Both the position numbers and the translations under genes were made by a program. Shown here one piece after another: positions 26,620 through 38,500 of a DNA stretch of 64,000 nucleotides. Position 1 is the stretch's first letter, and the number at the start of each line of letters is the position of its first letter. The notes under the pieces were generated by a model. That model worked only from the letters and a program-made list of their open reading frames with translations. It ran no database searches and was not told where the DNA came from. Source of the DNA: Puffinus mauretanicus (taxonomy: Eukaryota; Chordata; Aves; Procellariiformes; Procellariidae); contig JAJKFH010003680.1 of NCBI GenBank assembly GCA_023333565.1, positions 2,046,001 to 2,110,000 of the forward strand, in the 5' to 3' direction.

Positions 26620-27530
26620 CATCTCAAAAGTGCGTCCCGGGTGCAAGCCGTGAACGTCCCGGGGCAGCGCAGAGCGAGCCAAGAGGGGCTGAAGGGAACA
26701 GGCTGGAGCTGGAGCCTGGGATCAGTTTTCATCTCGCCGGGCTTTTTTTTCCCTCCCTCTTCCCTTTCATCAGATCACACAACCTCCCAGTGTGACCTTG
26801 AGGGTGCTGTGGGGGAGGAGGAAGACATGGCAAAATTTGTGCAGCAAAGAAAATACTGAACTTGGACCATTTCAGTGAGCCACTGTCCCGGGGCGACCCG
26901 AGACCTCAGCGATTCAGGGGAGTCAGAGCAGAAGGAGGAAAACTGGAGAATTTGGGGCCCACGAACGCCCCCCTCCCCGTGCTGAATTATTTTGCAGACT
27001 CAGCAAAATCCCCTTGCTGGAAAGGGCTGTCTTTGAAGTCCCACAGGGCTTCAGACAAATTAACTCAGTGTTACCCTGAAACAAAATCGCTTGAGCATGA
27101 CTCTGCCGGGTGAGAGGCGGGCAGCCGAGCGGAGGGGATTGTGTTACATTAAAGCAATGATCGATCCTAGATAACGCTGAAGAAAGGAGAAGGGACCTGC
27201 CTTTGTTCTTGTTCCCCCGGGATTTCTGTGCGCGGCTTTTACCCTCTTCTGTAGGGAGTTGCGCACGGTGAGTCACAGCTGATAGCCACAAGCTGATGCT
27301 CACGCCGGGCCTGATCCTGTCATTCATTTTCATGGGGGTAAATGGGGAAGGACTCTGCTGAAACCAAGTGCGCTGCCCGAGCAGGAGAAGGCTGATGCTG
27401 CTGGAGGGATGCTGGCAGTCCCACTGCCACCGCCCCAGGCAGTCGTGAGTCCCATCCTTGGACAGCGATGGGTTCTGTCAGCCCCGATCCAGCCAGTTTA
27501 TGGCTGCCTGTCCGTGGCCCACAGCAGCTG
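26620..27530. promoter_or_regulatory. CpG-enriched patch, possible regulatory region
   Basis: CpG dinucleotides are clearly denser here than in neighbouring DNA. I count about 28 in the roughly 700 bases from 26620 to 27320, with clusters at 26630-26680, 26885-26915, 27105-27135 and 27215-27310. Most of the window has only scattered CpG. In vertebrates unmethylated CpG clusters often mark promoters or enhancers. I see no TATA box, first exon or conserved reading frame tied to it, so the regulatory reading is an inference from composition alone. It could also be an ordinary GC-rich segment. Confidence 0.3.
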
Positions 27531-30061
27531 GTGGGGGCTCTAACACACACTCCCTGCCCCGTCTTCTGCCTGCTTATGCCTTGCCATAGAAGCAGCAGCA
27601 GAACAAAGGAAGAGGGTTGTTGACCTTAGCGCAGGGGCTGTGAGTGAATTACAGGCACGTTAAGGATCATGCCCGAGCGAGGAGAACCAGTTCCGCCCTG
27701 GCAGCGTGAAGGGTGTGGATCAGAGGCTGGAAAACCCCCAGACACAGGAAAATGAAGAAATGAGGCACCAAAATTTTCTTTTAAACACTCGGTGTGACTC
27801 AGAGGCATAGGAAAACTGAGCCTGGGAGAGGAGCAGTGGGTCACGTGCTGCAGAGCACCGCCTGCCCAGGGGAAAGGCAGCAATCTGCAGGGGCCCTTAG
27901 GAAAGCCTGTCCCCGAGCATCATCCAGGAGAGCCATCAGGGACACTGACTAGCAAACAGATCCTGGGTAGCCGGGCTGGACCCAATCAGCCAGGGCTGGG
28001 ACCTGCCCCTCTCTAGTCACTCAACAGTTCTTCACTTGAGACTGCAGTGTCAGAGCCAGCCTTAGCCCTGTCCTGACAGCGGGCTGTACCGCTCTCACAG
28101 AGGGTTTCTGGTCTGCTTGGCTTGGTTCCTCGATGGCTGGGTTGGGAAAGGGCATCTCATCAGTGGGTTTTCTCCATTTTGCAACTCAAAAAAAATTTTT
28201 TTTTTTTGCATTGAAATGTTCCTCTGAAACATTTAAGCTCCAAGAAATCATTATTTTCAGAAGAAAAATTTTGTATGAATTTCCCCAGCAAGATTGATGA
28301 CATGGTAAAGGTCTTGGCAGGGCAGCCAACCTTTGCAACAAAAGAGCTATGCTCAGCCTGTCTCCCTTCTTCCAGAACTGGATCAAAAGGCCACTGAGAT
28401 AACCAAGCATTCAGCCTTCAGCTTCCCCAGGAACTGCATCAGGCTGTGCAGCTTCTTGGAGGCTGAGGAGGTACCGGATCACTTTTGGTCAAGCACATCT
28501 CTGCAATCAAAGTTTATAGAGGCTTTTCAGTAGGACGGGCAGAAGAAACACAGAGACCAGGAAGCAACTGCTGAAACTGCCAGTGATTAAAATGCAATAA
28601 AATGTTTGCCTTCTGCTGCTGAGCAAGAAGTGTGGCATGTGTTTTGCTGAGGTAGCAGAAGTGGTTGTGTTCACTGAATGAGCAGCTAATGAAAAGCATT
28701 TCAAGCAGGAAGCAACGCTGATGAAGATTACGAGCCTGCTTAGATCTCGGAGAATGAAATGGCCCGGGCTGGATACTCCTGTTTTACACCTGATTTTGCA
28801 TTGATCAAAGAGGATTTACTCTGCTCTACACCAGTGTGGAAAGAGTGGGACCACCTCTCTGTGCCAGAAGCTGCTCAGGAACGTCCCCCTCCCAGGGCTA
28901 CCTGTCAGCAGAACAAATCCTTTCTGCAGCCCTGGACAGGGTAGCTCAGGCAGATCACAGCCCGGAGTGGAATTAATCTGGCAGCAGCCATTTGTGCTGA
29001 AGCCAGTCCCACAGGAGCAACCGCTGACAGGCAAGAGCTTCCGATCATGCTAATTCCTCCTGGGCGTTGGACTTGCAGGGCTGCAAACGGTGCTGGATCA
29101 GCTAAAGGGATGGCTGGATCCACATCCTCTTTATTCGTGTGCCTTTGTGTCCTCTTCCCCTCCTGTTGCTGTTATTAGCTAACATTCAAGGGCAGGCGCG
29201 GGTCCCTGTTGTGTTCAGACGTTGCGGTCGTAGGAGCAGGCAGCAGTTCCTGCCCTGGAGGGCGTGCACAGTAAATGAGTCAAGACGGATGCAGGCTGCG
29301 GGATGGGACCAGGGGCAGGCACTGGCAGGGAAGCCCAGGATGGTAACATTCTTCTGGGAGACAGAGGGGCATGGGATGCTCACCCTGCTCAGCTCTATTC
29401 ATCCCTGATGTCAATTGTCTTCTCCTGAGGTAGCATTGAGCTACCAGCATGTGACAACCCGCGATGTGTGTACAGTCACTGTTTCTCAAATTGTGTGATA
29501 TAGAAAGTGCTGATAAACCTTGGAAAATCCACAAGACCATGTTTGGGTTGGGAAACAAAGCAGGGAAGCATATTGGAAAAGCTTGCATTTGGTACCTTCA
29601 CATGAAACTCTGAAAATGAGGGGAGAGGAAACCAAGGTGTCCCAGCCCGCCAGGTAGAAATCGAGAAGCCTGTTGCTGTTGGGGAAGGGAGTGGGAAGAG
29701 AGCTCAGGAATCACAAGACGCAGAGCAAGAGATCCTACCTTGAAGAAGAGGCAGGGAGAAGTTGTGGCTGAGGCTGTGGCACATAATCAGCCTCGGGATG
29801 TCCATGTCTGCCCGACCACCAGCTGGGTGCATGCAGCTCCCCCGGGCTGTCCTGTGGGGTCAGGCAGGGGACTGGTCCAGCATTCAAGGGTTTTTTTGTA
29901 GATTTGTTTTCAGGCAGATCAAGCATCTGACCCAGTTCCCCAGTGGAGGAATCATCACTGTCAGACTGGGCAGCCCCCGCATTACTGCCCTCCAACAGCT
30001 TTGGCAGAAGGTGGCATCTAGGAGACAAGAGCTGACTTTGTGGCAGGTACCTTGTGCCGTG

Positions 30062-30087
30062 TGAAAGAAAGCTTGTGCTTTCTTTCA
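30062..30087. repeat. Perfect 11-bp-arm inverted repeat
   Basis: The arm tgaaagaaagc (30062-30072) is followed by the four-base loop ttgt and the exact reverse complement gctttctttca (30077-30087). Both arms are purely purine or pyrimidine apart from their outer and inner bases. It could form a small hairpin or cruciform. It is too short for a microRNA precursor and no function can be assigned. Confidence 0.85.
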
Positions 30088-33084
30088 TGACTTGTTTCTG
30101 ATTACACAGTCAACCCATCGCTGGGCTTGAATGCATTTGTCTCCCATTTTAAACATTTAGTAACACAACAGGGGTTCCCAGGAGCAGTTTATGGCACATA
30201 CGAGGCTGGGAGCGCTGGGAGCCAGCGTGCTTCCCATCAGCCAGCAAGTCAGCTTGAAAGACCAAAGGTCTTGAGGAAAGGTGTTACTGGAGGGTGTGGA
30301 CCAGGGCCTTTCTGGGGCAGAGCAGGTGATGGAGACACAACTCATGACAACAAATAAGCCCGTTCTGTTTTAGGGAACCCTGTGGAAGGGAGTAGCAAGC
30401 TTGTCCTTTGAGTGCCACCATGTGCAAGTGTTTCCCTGTCGGGCTTAAGATGCAAGAGCAAGGCTGCCTCTGGGTGTAAGAGGTGTAGGGAGGTGGTGTC
30501 AGGGTGGGTGCTGGTGTCCAGCAAGGCTGCTGGCCCACTCTGGTCTGCAGGTTCATGGCCACTGTGAATTTAACTGCCCTGGGGGGTAAAGACCATCAGT
30601 CAGCTTCTGTGTCTCTCTTCTTTATGGAGAAATGTTCAATGGTAGAATTGGCTTTGGTACCTTATTATTTCCCATCATATTCTTTTAGAGGTGGTCTCTC
30701 TGCTCACACCCCTAGTTGAAGCAGGGTGGCTTGGTCAGGGAAGATTGAGATGCTGCAGGGAAGTCGTGCCCTGAGATGGACTCCGATTTCTGGTGAGGTG
30801 TCTAGCACTTCGCTAATTTTTCCCCAGAATGATTCAGAAGCCAGCAGCATATCTGAGAGCAGCATCTGCCTAGGGCCTAACCATGATTGTTACTGATATT
30901 TTGTTTATTCTTCATGGTAGTAAAACTGTCTCTCTCTCACGGGTTGCTCTTCAAACATGGAACTATAAAACAATGTCTTCACTCTGAAATCACCTCCTGC
31001 CTTGCTGGATGCGTGCAAAACAGCCTCCATGTGCAGTCAATGATGGCTGGGAGCCTCATTTTCACCTCATTAGGAATTTCCTGCAGGGCCAGGTAAATGA
31101 AGGAGACATGAACTCACCAAGTTTGAGCTGTTCTGTGTCCTCACGGCACTGCATGGCCATGCTGCTCCCAAAACCATCCACAGTGGTTGGGTTGGGGTGG
31201 CCAAATGCTAGCAGAGTGCATTGTGCACGCCTGTCCCATCCGCCTTGGAGAGGCAGGGCTGTGATCCTTACAATACTCTCCAGACTCTTCTACACCATGG
31301 CTGCAAGTCTCTTCTAGGCAGCATATTACAAAATCATATGTGTGTACAAACTTGTTTGGATAGATATTCCCTGCCTCATCTCTTCCCGCTCCCTTCAGGG
31401 CAAGAGATATAACTCATCCCTGACAGCTGGTTCACATTGCAAACCCTAGCGTGCTGTTCAGCTTTGCTGAAGGTGGGCAAAGTGCCTTTGCAGGCTAAAA
31501 GTTGGCAAGGATCCATGCATTGTAAAATTTCAGCTCAGCCAAAGCCCCAGAAGGATTCCTGGTAAAACAAGAGCCGGCATGTCTGCTTAACCTGACTACT
31601 AACATCAAGACCGGGGTAGCAAAGCACATCTAATGGATGGAACAACACATTCCTAGGGTTACTCACATTCAAATCTTGCAAGACATACAAACACGTTCCA
31701 AAACAACAGTCCCTCCACAGTTTTGATTTCTTCAGCAGCCAGTGCGGCATTACACTGTTGGTGTGTTTTGGCTAGTACCAGGCTGCCAGCTAAAAAGCAT
31801 GTATGCTTTCTCATTCATGCTTACACTCTAAGAAGGTCACCACTAAGAATATTGCTCACCCATAAGCCCCCTCATATGCTGCCAGGTGTGCCAGGACCCA
31901 GTCCCGGAGAGCTGTAGCACTGCCCGTGCCAGATTCCACAGCTTGGCTGGGACCTGCTGTGGCGTGGTTGCACCCAGCATCCCATTAAGGCTCATTGCCT
32001 GGCTTCCTCTGCCTGCTTAATGGAAATGGTTATACTTATCAGCCTGGATGCACCTGCATGTTCCAACACCGTGCTGGGTGGTTTTGTTAAACGGGTTAAA
32101 CCAACCTGTGCTGCAGAGCACACGCTGAGGAAATTCAGCTCACCTGACTCCATGAAAATGCCAGGCAGCTGGTCTGAAAAGGCTGTCTCGCATCCCTCTG
32201 CAATCAAGGGAGAAAGACAGAAACTCCTGAGGACAGCACCTTGCTGAAGTCAAAATAACCCAGATAATTTTTGATGCAATCCTGGTGAGGCAGATGGGAA
32301 TAGCAAATCCATTGGCAAGACTCTGGTGCTGCACAACCCCTCTGAGAACCTTCTTCTGGTTAGCAGCTGAAATGTCACCATAACTCTTCCCTTCCAGACT
32401 CCATAATGTGCCCCAGACAACTGCAGTCCCTTGCAGCCTTCATCTTACCAGCTAAACAGGCCAAGCCCATGTAGCATCTACTCTAAGAAAAGGGTTCCTT
32501 TTCCCATCATTACAATTGCAGTTCTCCTATGCCTCAATTCTCTTAAGAGTTCATGTTTCACTGTGCAGATCTGGTCTTGCTGATGTGTTATACAATGTCT
32601 TTCACAATTCTTTCTCTTCACTGGAGATATCTCTGCTGGCACATTGGGATCACATTAGCTGTGTCACACTGATGGGTGCAGGGTTTCTGAAAGACCTCAT
32701 ATCCCAGGCATTTCCAGCTTATGAGGACTTGGGTAATGTTTTTGACACCACTTGACTTTGCCTTAGTGCAGCTGAGCATCACCTCGTTTTGCATGTGTGA
32801 GGGACAGACGCATGTAAGAAAGGGGGATGATACCCTGACTACTATGTTGTACAGAACTTTGACATGTCTACTTCCATATGGGTGCTGCCAAAAGCAGGGG
32901 CAAGCTGTTGGAGCCTCAGTCACTGGCCTGAGTCTGTTATGCTCAGCGATACTTGGAGAGAAGGACAGGCTGAAGCAAGTTAGCTTCCCCATTTCACCTA
33001 GAAAGGTTCAGGCCAAGATGAAGCCATTCAAGTTCTCCCCTAGGAGAAAGCTCTCAATTAGTAGATTCCATAAGCCATTAATTG

Positions 33085-33260
33085 TTTGGGTTCAGAGGGG
33101 TGCCTGGAGGTCTCTGGTCCAACCTCCTGCTCCAAGCAGGGCTCACTTCAAATTGTTTAGGAACCTCAGTTGCTCAGGGCCTTGTCCAGCTGAGTTTTGA
33201 AAATCTCCAAGAGACTCCATCATCTTTCTGAGGAACCTCACAGAAAAGTGAGTGTTTGAG
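33085..33260 (-). mobile_element. CR1 LINE 3'-end fragment
   Basis: In reverse orientation the sequence follows the avian CR1 3' end: 'tgcctggaggtctctggtcc', 'aacctcctgctccaagcagg', 'ttgtccagctgagttttgaa', 'aatctccaagagactccatc', then 'ctgaggaacctcacagaaaa'. These blocks correspond to the 3' untranslated region and the last part of ORF2 in the element's own direction. The terminal octamer repeats are gone and the reading frame is broken. It is an old 5'-truncated copy. The distal boundary near 33260 is approximate. Confidence 0.82.
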
Positions 33261-36200
33261 ATGTCTCTTGGAAAAGACAGGCCTCAAAAGTTCCCTGCGA
33301 GTGGGGAAGAACTAAGACAATTTCCCTAAACCTCATCATTGATGGACATATTGGCAGCAGCATTTATAACTTATCTAATGTTTAATTTTTAATGTCTAAC
33401 CTGGACTATGTGTTGTGGGGACTCATGCATGGAGAACTGCAAGCTACCAACCAGAGAAGGTGCATGCACAGTGAATGTTTTCAAAGTATGAGGTCTGTGG
33501 AGTTTAATGCCATCTTGAAAATGGCTCAGGATGTAAGGAAATACTTCTCTGAACCCAACAGAGAATTCAGCAGAGTTCTTCCTAATGCCCACAAGAAGCA
33601 GAACAACTTGAGGTGCTCTCTGTGCCCATTTGCAAACTCTCAATCCATTTATTTGGTCTTCTACCATAAAACACTTTGCAGCTGGCTGGGCTGAGGACCA
33701 TATCACACTGCTCTTGAGCATGCAAATAGGCATCTTCCCCTGCTCCCACTTGTGGAACCAAGAAATTTCCTTGCCACCTAGGTCGGGGAAGGACAGAGAT
33801 GTCCTGGGTATGAAGCAGGGAACTAGGAGAGGGCAGCATCTTCTAACTACTATGAACAAGTCAAAACAGCTCTTGTGGAGCTCCTCAGCCTCTGACAGGG
33901 CTTCGGCAGGTCACCATTCATGTAACATTGAGCATGTTAGGGCAGGAGAGAAAGATGGCTGGGGCTCCTTGGAGAGATAGGGTTGGGCTGGCACTGGCCC
34001 CGTCGTGTTTGAGGTTGCTCTGCGTGTGCCTGGAGCTGGTGGTATGGGCTCTCAGAAGACAGATTTGGAAGTGAGATGGGTTAGGGAGGGTGGAGACATG
34101 GGCTGCAAACAGCCCCAGGCAGCTGGTTGTGTGGGTAGCCATGGACTGGCACTGGCTTAGGCACATTTCCATCTCTCAGGCCGCCACAGAGCCGTAAGTA
34201 AAACTAGTCTTTTCAGGCTTTCATCAAACAACTTGTGTTTGACCTGGGAAAAGCTTGGTGCTCTACTGGCTTTGGGTTGGCCCTTCTCAGTCACCCGAAG
34301 GTGTGTAGGCAACTGGGGAAGGACAAGCAGCAAAATCGTCCATGCTCCTCTGCTGCTGGTTGGAGAGCGGTGAAAGGTGGGCAGCCGGCGGCACTGCGGG
34401 TCCCAGCCTGGGGCAGGGAGCTGGGCAGCCTGCGATCAGCCTGGGTCAGCCCTGTGGGACAGGGGCTGCTGGGGTGGAGATCAGCAGATGTGGGCAGAGG
34501 CTTGGTGGAGGCACTTGGCGAAGGAAGGGCATTTTTCTTCAGCACATTCGCCCTTCAATCACCATTCAATAACCTTTCCTGCCAGAAACAAACATCCAGC
34601 ACTGACAAAACCAGTGGCCTTTTGCTCCATCAGATTAATCCCTGAAACAATAGGCCGGTTGATAAGAGCTGGCCGCCCTGGGGATGCTGGCAGTGCCCAC
34701 CTCCATCAGTGCTGGGGAACAGCCCGGCGAGTCCCGGGGGGATGCTCCATTCACAGTAGGCTGGAAGAGGCTGTTCCATTCACTTACTATGGGGGTGGCA
34801 GAGCATCCCCTTGGAGGATGGTGCTGTTAGCCATCTGCATGGTGTGACAGCGGTTTTAGGAGCCCTTGCTGCTGCACCTGTGACAAGCAGGGCAGCGGGA
34901 GAAGGGCAGAAGGACCTCCAGCCACATCTTTGTCTCCCTCCTTCATCTACTGAGGTGAGGGCCAGGCAGAGATCTCCAGATTCCCCCTCACGGCAGCCAG
35001 AAGGGGAGGAGGATCTGGAGGTGATGCAGGATGGAGGCCATAGTCTGTGCAGTCCAGCCCAGCAAGGAGGGGTGCAGCAAGGACCGTGCTCTGAGCAACC
35101 AGCCCCTGGGAAGCAGCCAGGCTACGCGTGCTTCCCACAGGCAGGATCGTGCGCTTGTGGTTTTAATGGAAAAAAAATCAATGGAGACAATAGCCCATCA
35201 ACACAGCCAGCAGCGCTAATGGGAAATAAATCTGGTAGCAAATGTCACTGTGCAGAGGGAGCTGTTTGGGAGACGTTTCTGTAGGGCCCAACGGTTGCCA
35301 GGCTTGTCTGTGTTTTCCAACCTGACCTGGTTTCCATAACTGTATGTGGACCAGATGTGGACACTGTTAGGAAATTCTGGAAGACAAGGGACTAAAATAC
35401 TTTTAATCTTAACTAAAAATACAATACAAAAATTGTCATTTTGTTTGTGTCTCGAAAACCTGAGCTACAAAACATTTGGTTCCTATCAAGGGTTGAAACA
35501 AAATATGCATTCAAATTAATTTTCAGGTGCAAAAACATGTCTGATGGTGTGTGAGGATAGGTAGCAAAGCTATCAGCACATGCCATAACAACCAGAAAAG
35601 TTTGTTGTGCCCTAGAGAGAACAGGACACACGTCAATGACCTGATTGTTCACTTAGGAAGCCCTTGCCCTGGGAGCAGTGCAAAACTGAGAACAACTTTT
35701 TCAGATCCAACTAAGAGCTGAAATTTGTTACGGTTTCATGTGGGATGAGTATGTGATAAACCTTACTTATGGGTGGGGGGCATCCCCAGAGCCAAACAAG
35801 GGCTGGCTTGGCAGATTTTTGGCATTTTCAGCTGTAGCCAAGAAGGAACGGCTGCTGGTCTCTGCTCTGGGGCTGCGTGCTGAAAATACATCCCTGTGCA
35901 CCCTCCTTTTTGTCTACATCTACAGTCCAAAGTGGCAATATTCAAAAGAAACGAAGTGTAAGGAACACGAATTGCAGCCTTCCCCTGAAAAAAAATGGTA
36001 TTCATTGCTGCCAAAGTACTCATCACTGCCAAACCTTAATCAACCACTTTCTAAGTGGGCAGGAGAAGCCCAAAGCTTGTTGACAAACACGTTGGTTACA
36101 CTCACTTTTTGACTGGTTCCTTGTGATGATCCATTTGAAGAGACTCATTTCATGCTTGTAGTACTCTCTCATATTTACTCATCTTTCCCTTTTTATCTTC

Positions 36201-37055
36201 AGTGCTAATTTCAAGACTCCTGGCACCATTTTCTTGGTCCCTGGAGAAACCAATTAGCTTTTTAACCCATTACTCTGTTCAGATCCCACCTGGTTCTCCT
36301 TTTGACACATGCATTTGTCACTGAACTCTGGTTGCATCTTGATTTCAAGCTCCTTTCCCAGTTCTCCATCAGGATGTACCTAAGCCTTGCCAACAAAAAG
36401 CAGAGATCAGTTTTGATATCAGTCCCAATGCCGCTGCTTAGATATCTGTTTAGTCTGCTGCATCTCATGAATTCTGCTAAAAAAAAAACAAATTCAGGAT
36501 AGAGCTACAATCCCAGAGTCCTAGCCCTGTCTCAGGTACAGGCAGCCCAACCTAATTCAGTGCGTTTTTCAGGCAGAACTGCTTTTCTCAGACAGAATTT
36601 AATACAAGCAGAATTTTTACAAAGTCTACAAGACTCAGCTGTTGTGCTGGCCAGTGGCCTCACCAGACCTGAATCTCTTGGCCATCTTCTCTGCTTATGA
36701 AGCCACTGCTGTTCCCCAGACTGGTGATTTTATCTTTGTCATTTCCCATATTTCTCTGACAGCTGTGGACCAATTATTTCCATGGCACCAGGGAATTCCT
36801 CCTGTGCATTTATATGGTTTTCATGGTTTCAGCTCAAGGTTACACGACTTATGGCAGGATCAGAGGTTTGTTTTACTGGCTTGCTCATGGAGTGGTGATG
36901 GACCTTCATTCTTTGTACTGGTGCCACTTTTTGAGAGAAGTAACACATTCACCTTTTTTTGGTAGAGTTCTTGGAACCAGGCTCAGATGATGCCGTGTCT
37001 CAGAAAACACAGGAATTTTCTGAATTCTTGAAATCAGTGACTCAGACTCATGGCA
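33261..37055. other. Noncoding unique sequence, no gene recognised
   Basis: Nothing in this interval is recognisable as an exon, RNA gene or transposon. The 34235-35284 part is GC-rich and carries overlapping open frames of 136-157 codons in different plus-strand frames, which is typical of chance frames in GC-rich DNA. No splice-bounded exon with known similarity was seen. Confidence 0.58.
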
Positions 37056-37125
37056 GTGGTGGTTGGGAGGGACCTCTGGAGATCTCTAGTCCAGCCTCTT
37101 GCTTAAACTGGGCCAACACTAGTCC
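37056..37125 (-). mobile_element. Short CR1 LINE 3'-end remnant
   Basis: The plus strand shows 'ggttgggagggacctctgga', 'gatctctagtccagcctctt' and 'gcttaaactgggcc', which match the reverse complement of the CR1 3' untranslated region. Only about 70 bases remain recognisable and no ORF2 codons are clear. It is a degenerate fragment like those at 7.3 and 33.1 kb. Confidence 0.68.
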
Positions 37126-38055
37126 ATGTTTCCTAAATGTCACTGTTGATAACTACTGCTCTGCTCTTCTTGTTCCCTGTTGCCCTGTTTACTATTGCTT
37201 TCACATCATTTCCACGTGGGTCAGCAAGGCCACTGACACAGAGACCTGCTGGGTGACTGCTCAAGGCTGGGAAATGCTTGGAGTCTCAGGACCCTTCCCA
37301 TGCCTCTGGCCAGCTCGGCAGGGAGGAGGGGGAATGGGTGGAGAGGAGAGGAGGGGGCAACTGCTCAGGTGGGGCAGGGTGGACTCAATACCTTGCTAGC
37401 TCCAGGGTCCAAGCTCCTGGCTGCCTGACCACCAGCAATGAAATGTGGCTTGCTGTCACCTACAGTGAAGTCTGAGAGGTGGATAACTCTCATCTATTAT
37501 AACAAAATCTATTTTCAACTCACTCTCTGGAGAAGAGGTCTAGTAAATGATACCTCTAAACCACCCATTTGAGACCAAAGCTGTTCTTTGTGTCACTGAC
37601 ATTGTAGAGCAAAGGCTCACAAAGCTTACAAAACTGTTTTGAAGCCGATATACTGTCATCCCTGCACACTTCCAGCCTTCAACTATCACAACTTCTCCCC
37701 GCCAGGGGCATGAGGCAGGTGGTCTTCATTACCCTGTGCTGATCATTATCTTAGGAGCAGGAGCTGTTGTGAGGCAATTTTCTCTTCCAGTATAATTAGG
37801 AATTGCTGCAAATCCAGGAGAAACTAAAAGACAAAATTCCCTTGTTCCCCAAACCTTTCAGAAACAGAAGGAAATTCTTGCCCCAAGAATAAGGAAACCC
37901 AGTGAGGTTGGTGGCCCAGCTCAAAAAGACCCTGTGCAACAGGTTCAGCTGCAAGAGCTAACCTCTGCCACCAGTGCCAGCATGCTCATGTTGGTGGCAG
38001 CAAGTCTGACACAGCTGCATTCTCAGCTGCACGGTCACCTCCCCCAGCTCACAAA
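37126..38055. other. Noncoding interval with G-rich purine tract
   Basis: No gene is recognised between the two CR1 copies. A purine-rich, G-rich tract lies at about 37318-37357, with several runs of three to five G. The rest is unremarkable mixed sequence. Confidence 0.55.
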
Positions 38056-38500
38056 GACTCACAAAGCTGGTGAAGGGTCTGGGGAACAAGTCTGATGAGG
38101 AGCGGCTGAGGGAACTGGCCTTGTTTAGTCTGGAGAAGAGGAGGCTGAGGGGAGACCTCATCACGCTCTACAACTACCTGAAAGGAGGTTGTAGCGAGGT
38201 GGGGGTTGGTCTCTTTTCCCAAGCAACAAGCGATAGGGTGAGAGGAAACGGCCTCAAATTGCACCAGGGGAGGTTTAGATTGGACATTAGGAAAAATTTC
38301 TTCACCAAAGGGGTTGTCAAGCATTGGAACAGACTGCCGAGGGAAGTGGTGGAGTCACCATCCCTGGAGGTATTTAAAAGAGGGGTAGATGTGGTGCTTA
38401 GGGACATGGTTTAGTGGTGCACTTGGCAGTGCTGGGTTAACGGTTGGGCTTGATAACTTTAAAGGTCTTTTCCAACCTAAAAAATTCTATGATTCTATGA
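38056..38500 (+). mobile_element. CR1 LINE 3' end, best-preserved copy
   Basis: This is a 5'-truncated CR1 copy containing the C-terminal part of ORF2, the 3' untranslated region and the terminal octamers. The frame from about 38061 to the TAG at 38412-38414 is uninterrupted. It shows [59 protein letters not shown] and [18 protein letters not shown] in that order, the usual C-terminal signature of avian CR1 ORF2. The 3' untranslated region carries 'ggttgggcttgataacttta' and 'ggtcttttccaacct' and ends in two ATTCTATG units (38484-38499). The reverse-transcriptase and endonuclease domains are absent, so the copy cannot move by itself. The open frame and intact tail suggest it is younger than the other fragments. 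Confidence 0.94.
38061..38414 (+). pseudogene. CR1 ORF2 C-terminal fragment
   Basis: About 117 codons of the CR1 polyprotein's C-terminus remain open to a TAG stop. This region lies downstream of the reverse-transcriptase domain; its role in CR1 is not well defined. There is no start codon context and no catalytic domain, so it is a truncated relic, although automated pipelines often call such fragments hypothetical proteins. The left edge is set where CR1-like residues begin (TKLVKGL). Confidence 0.85.

Larger units (their letters stand above)
19439..33084. other. Noncoding unique sequence, no gene recognised
   Basis: No protein-coding exon, RNA gene or clear transposon is recognised in these 13.6 kb. 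Listed separately are an imperfect 12-bp repeat at about 20865-20919, a CpG-enriched patch at about 26620-27530 and a perfect hairpin at 30062-30087. There is also an A8T12 tract at 28188-28207. A TATAAAAAGG string at 19497-19506 follows the CR1 copy but has no supporting context. Frames of 95-136 codons occur on both strands and look like chance. Confidence 0.6.
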
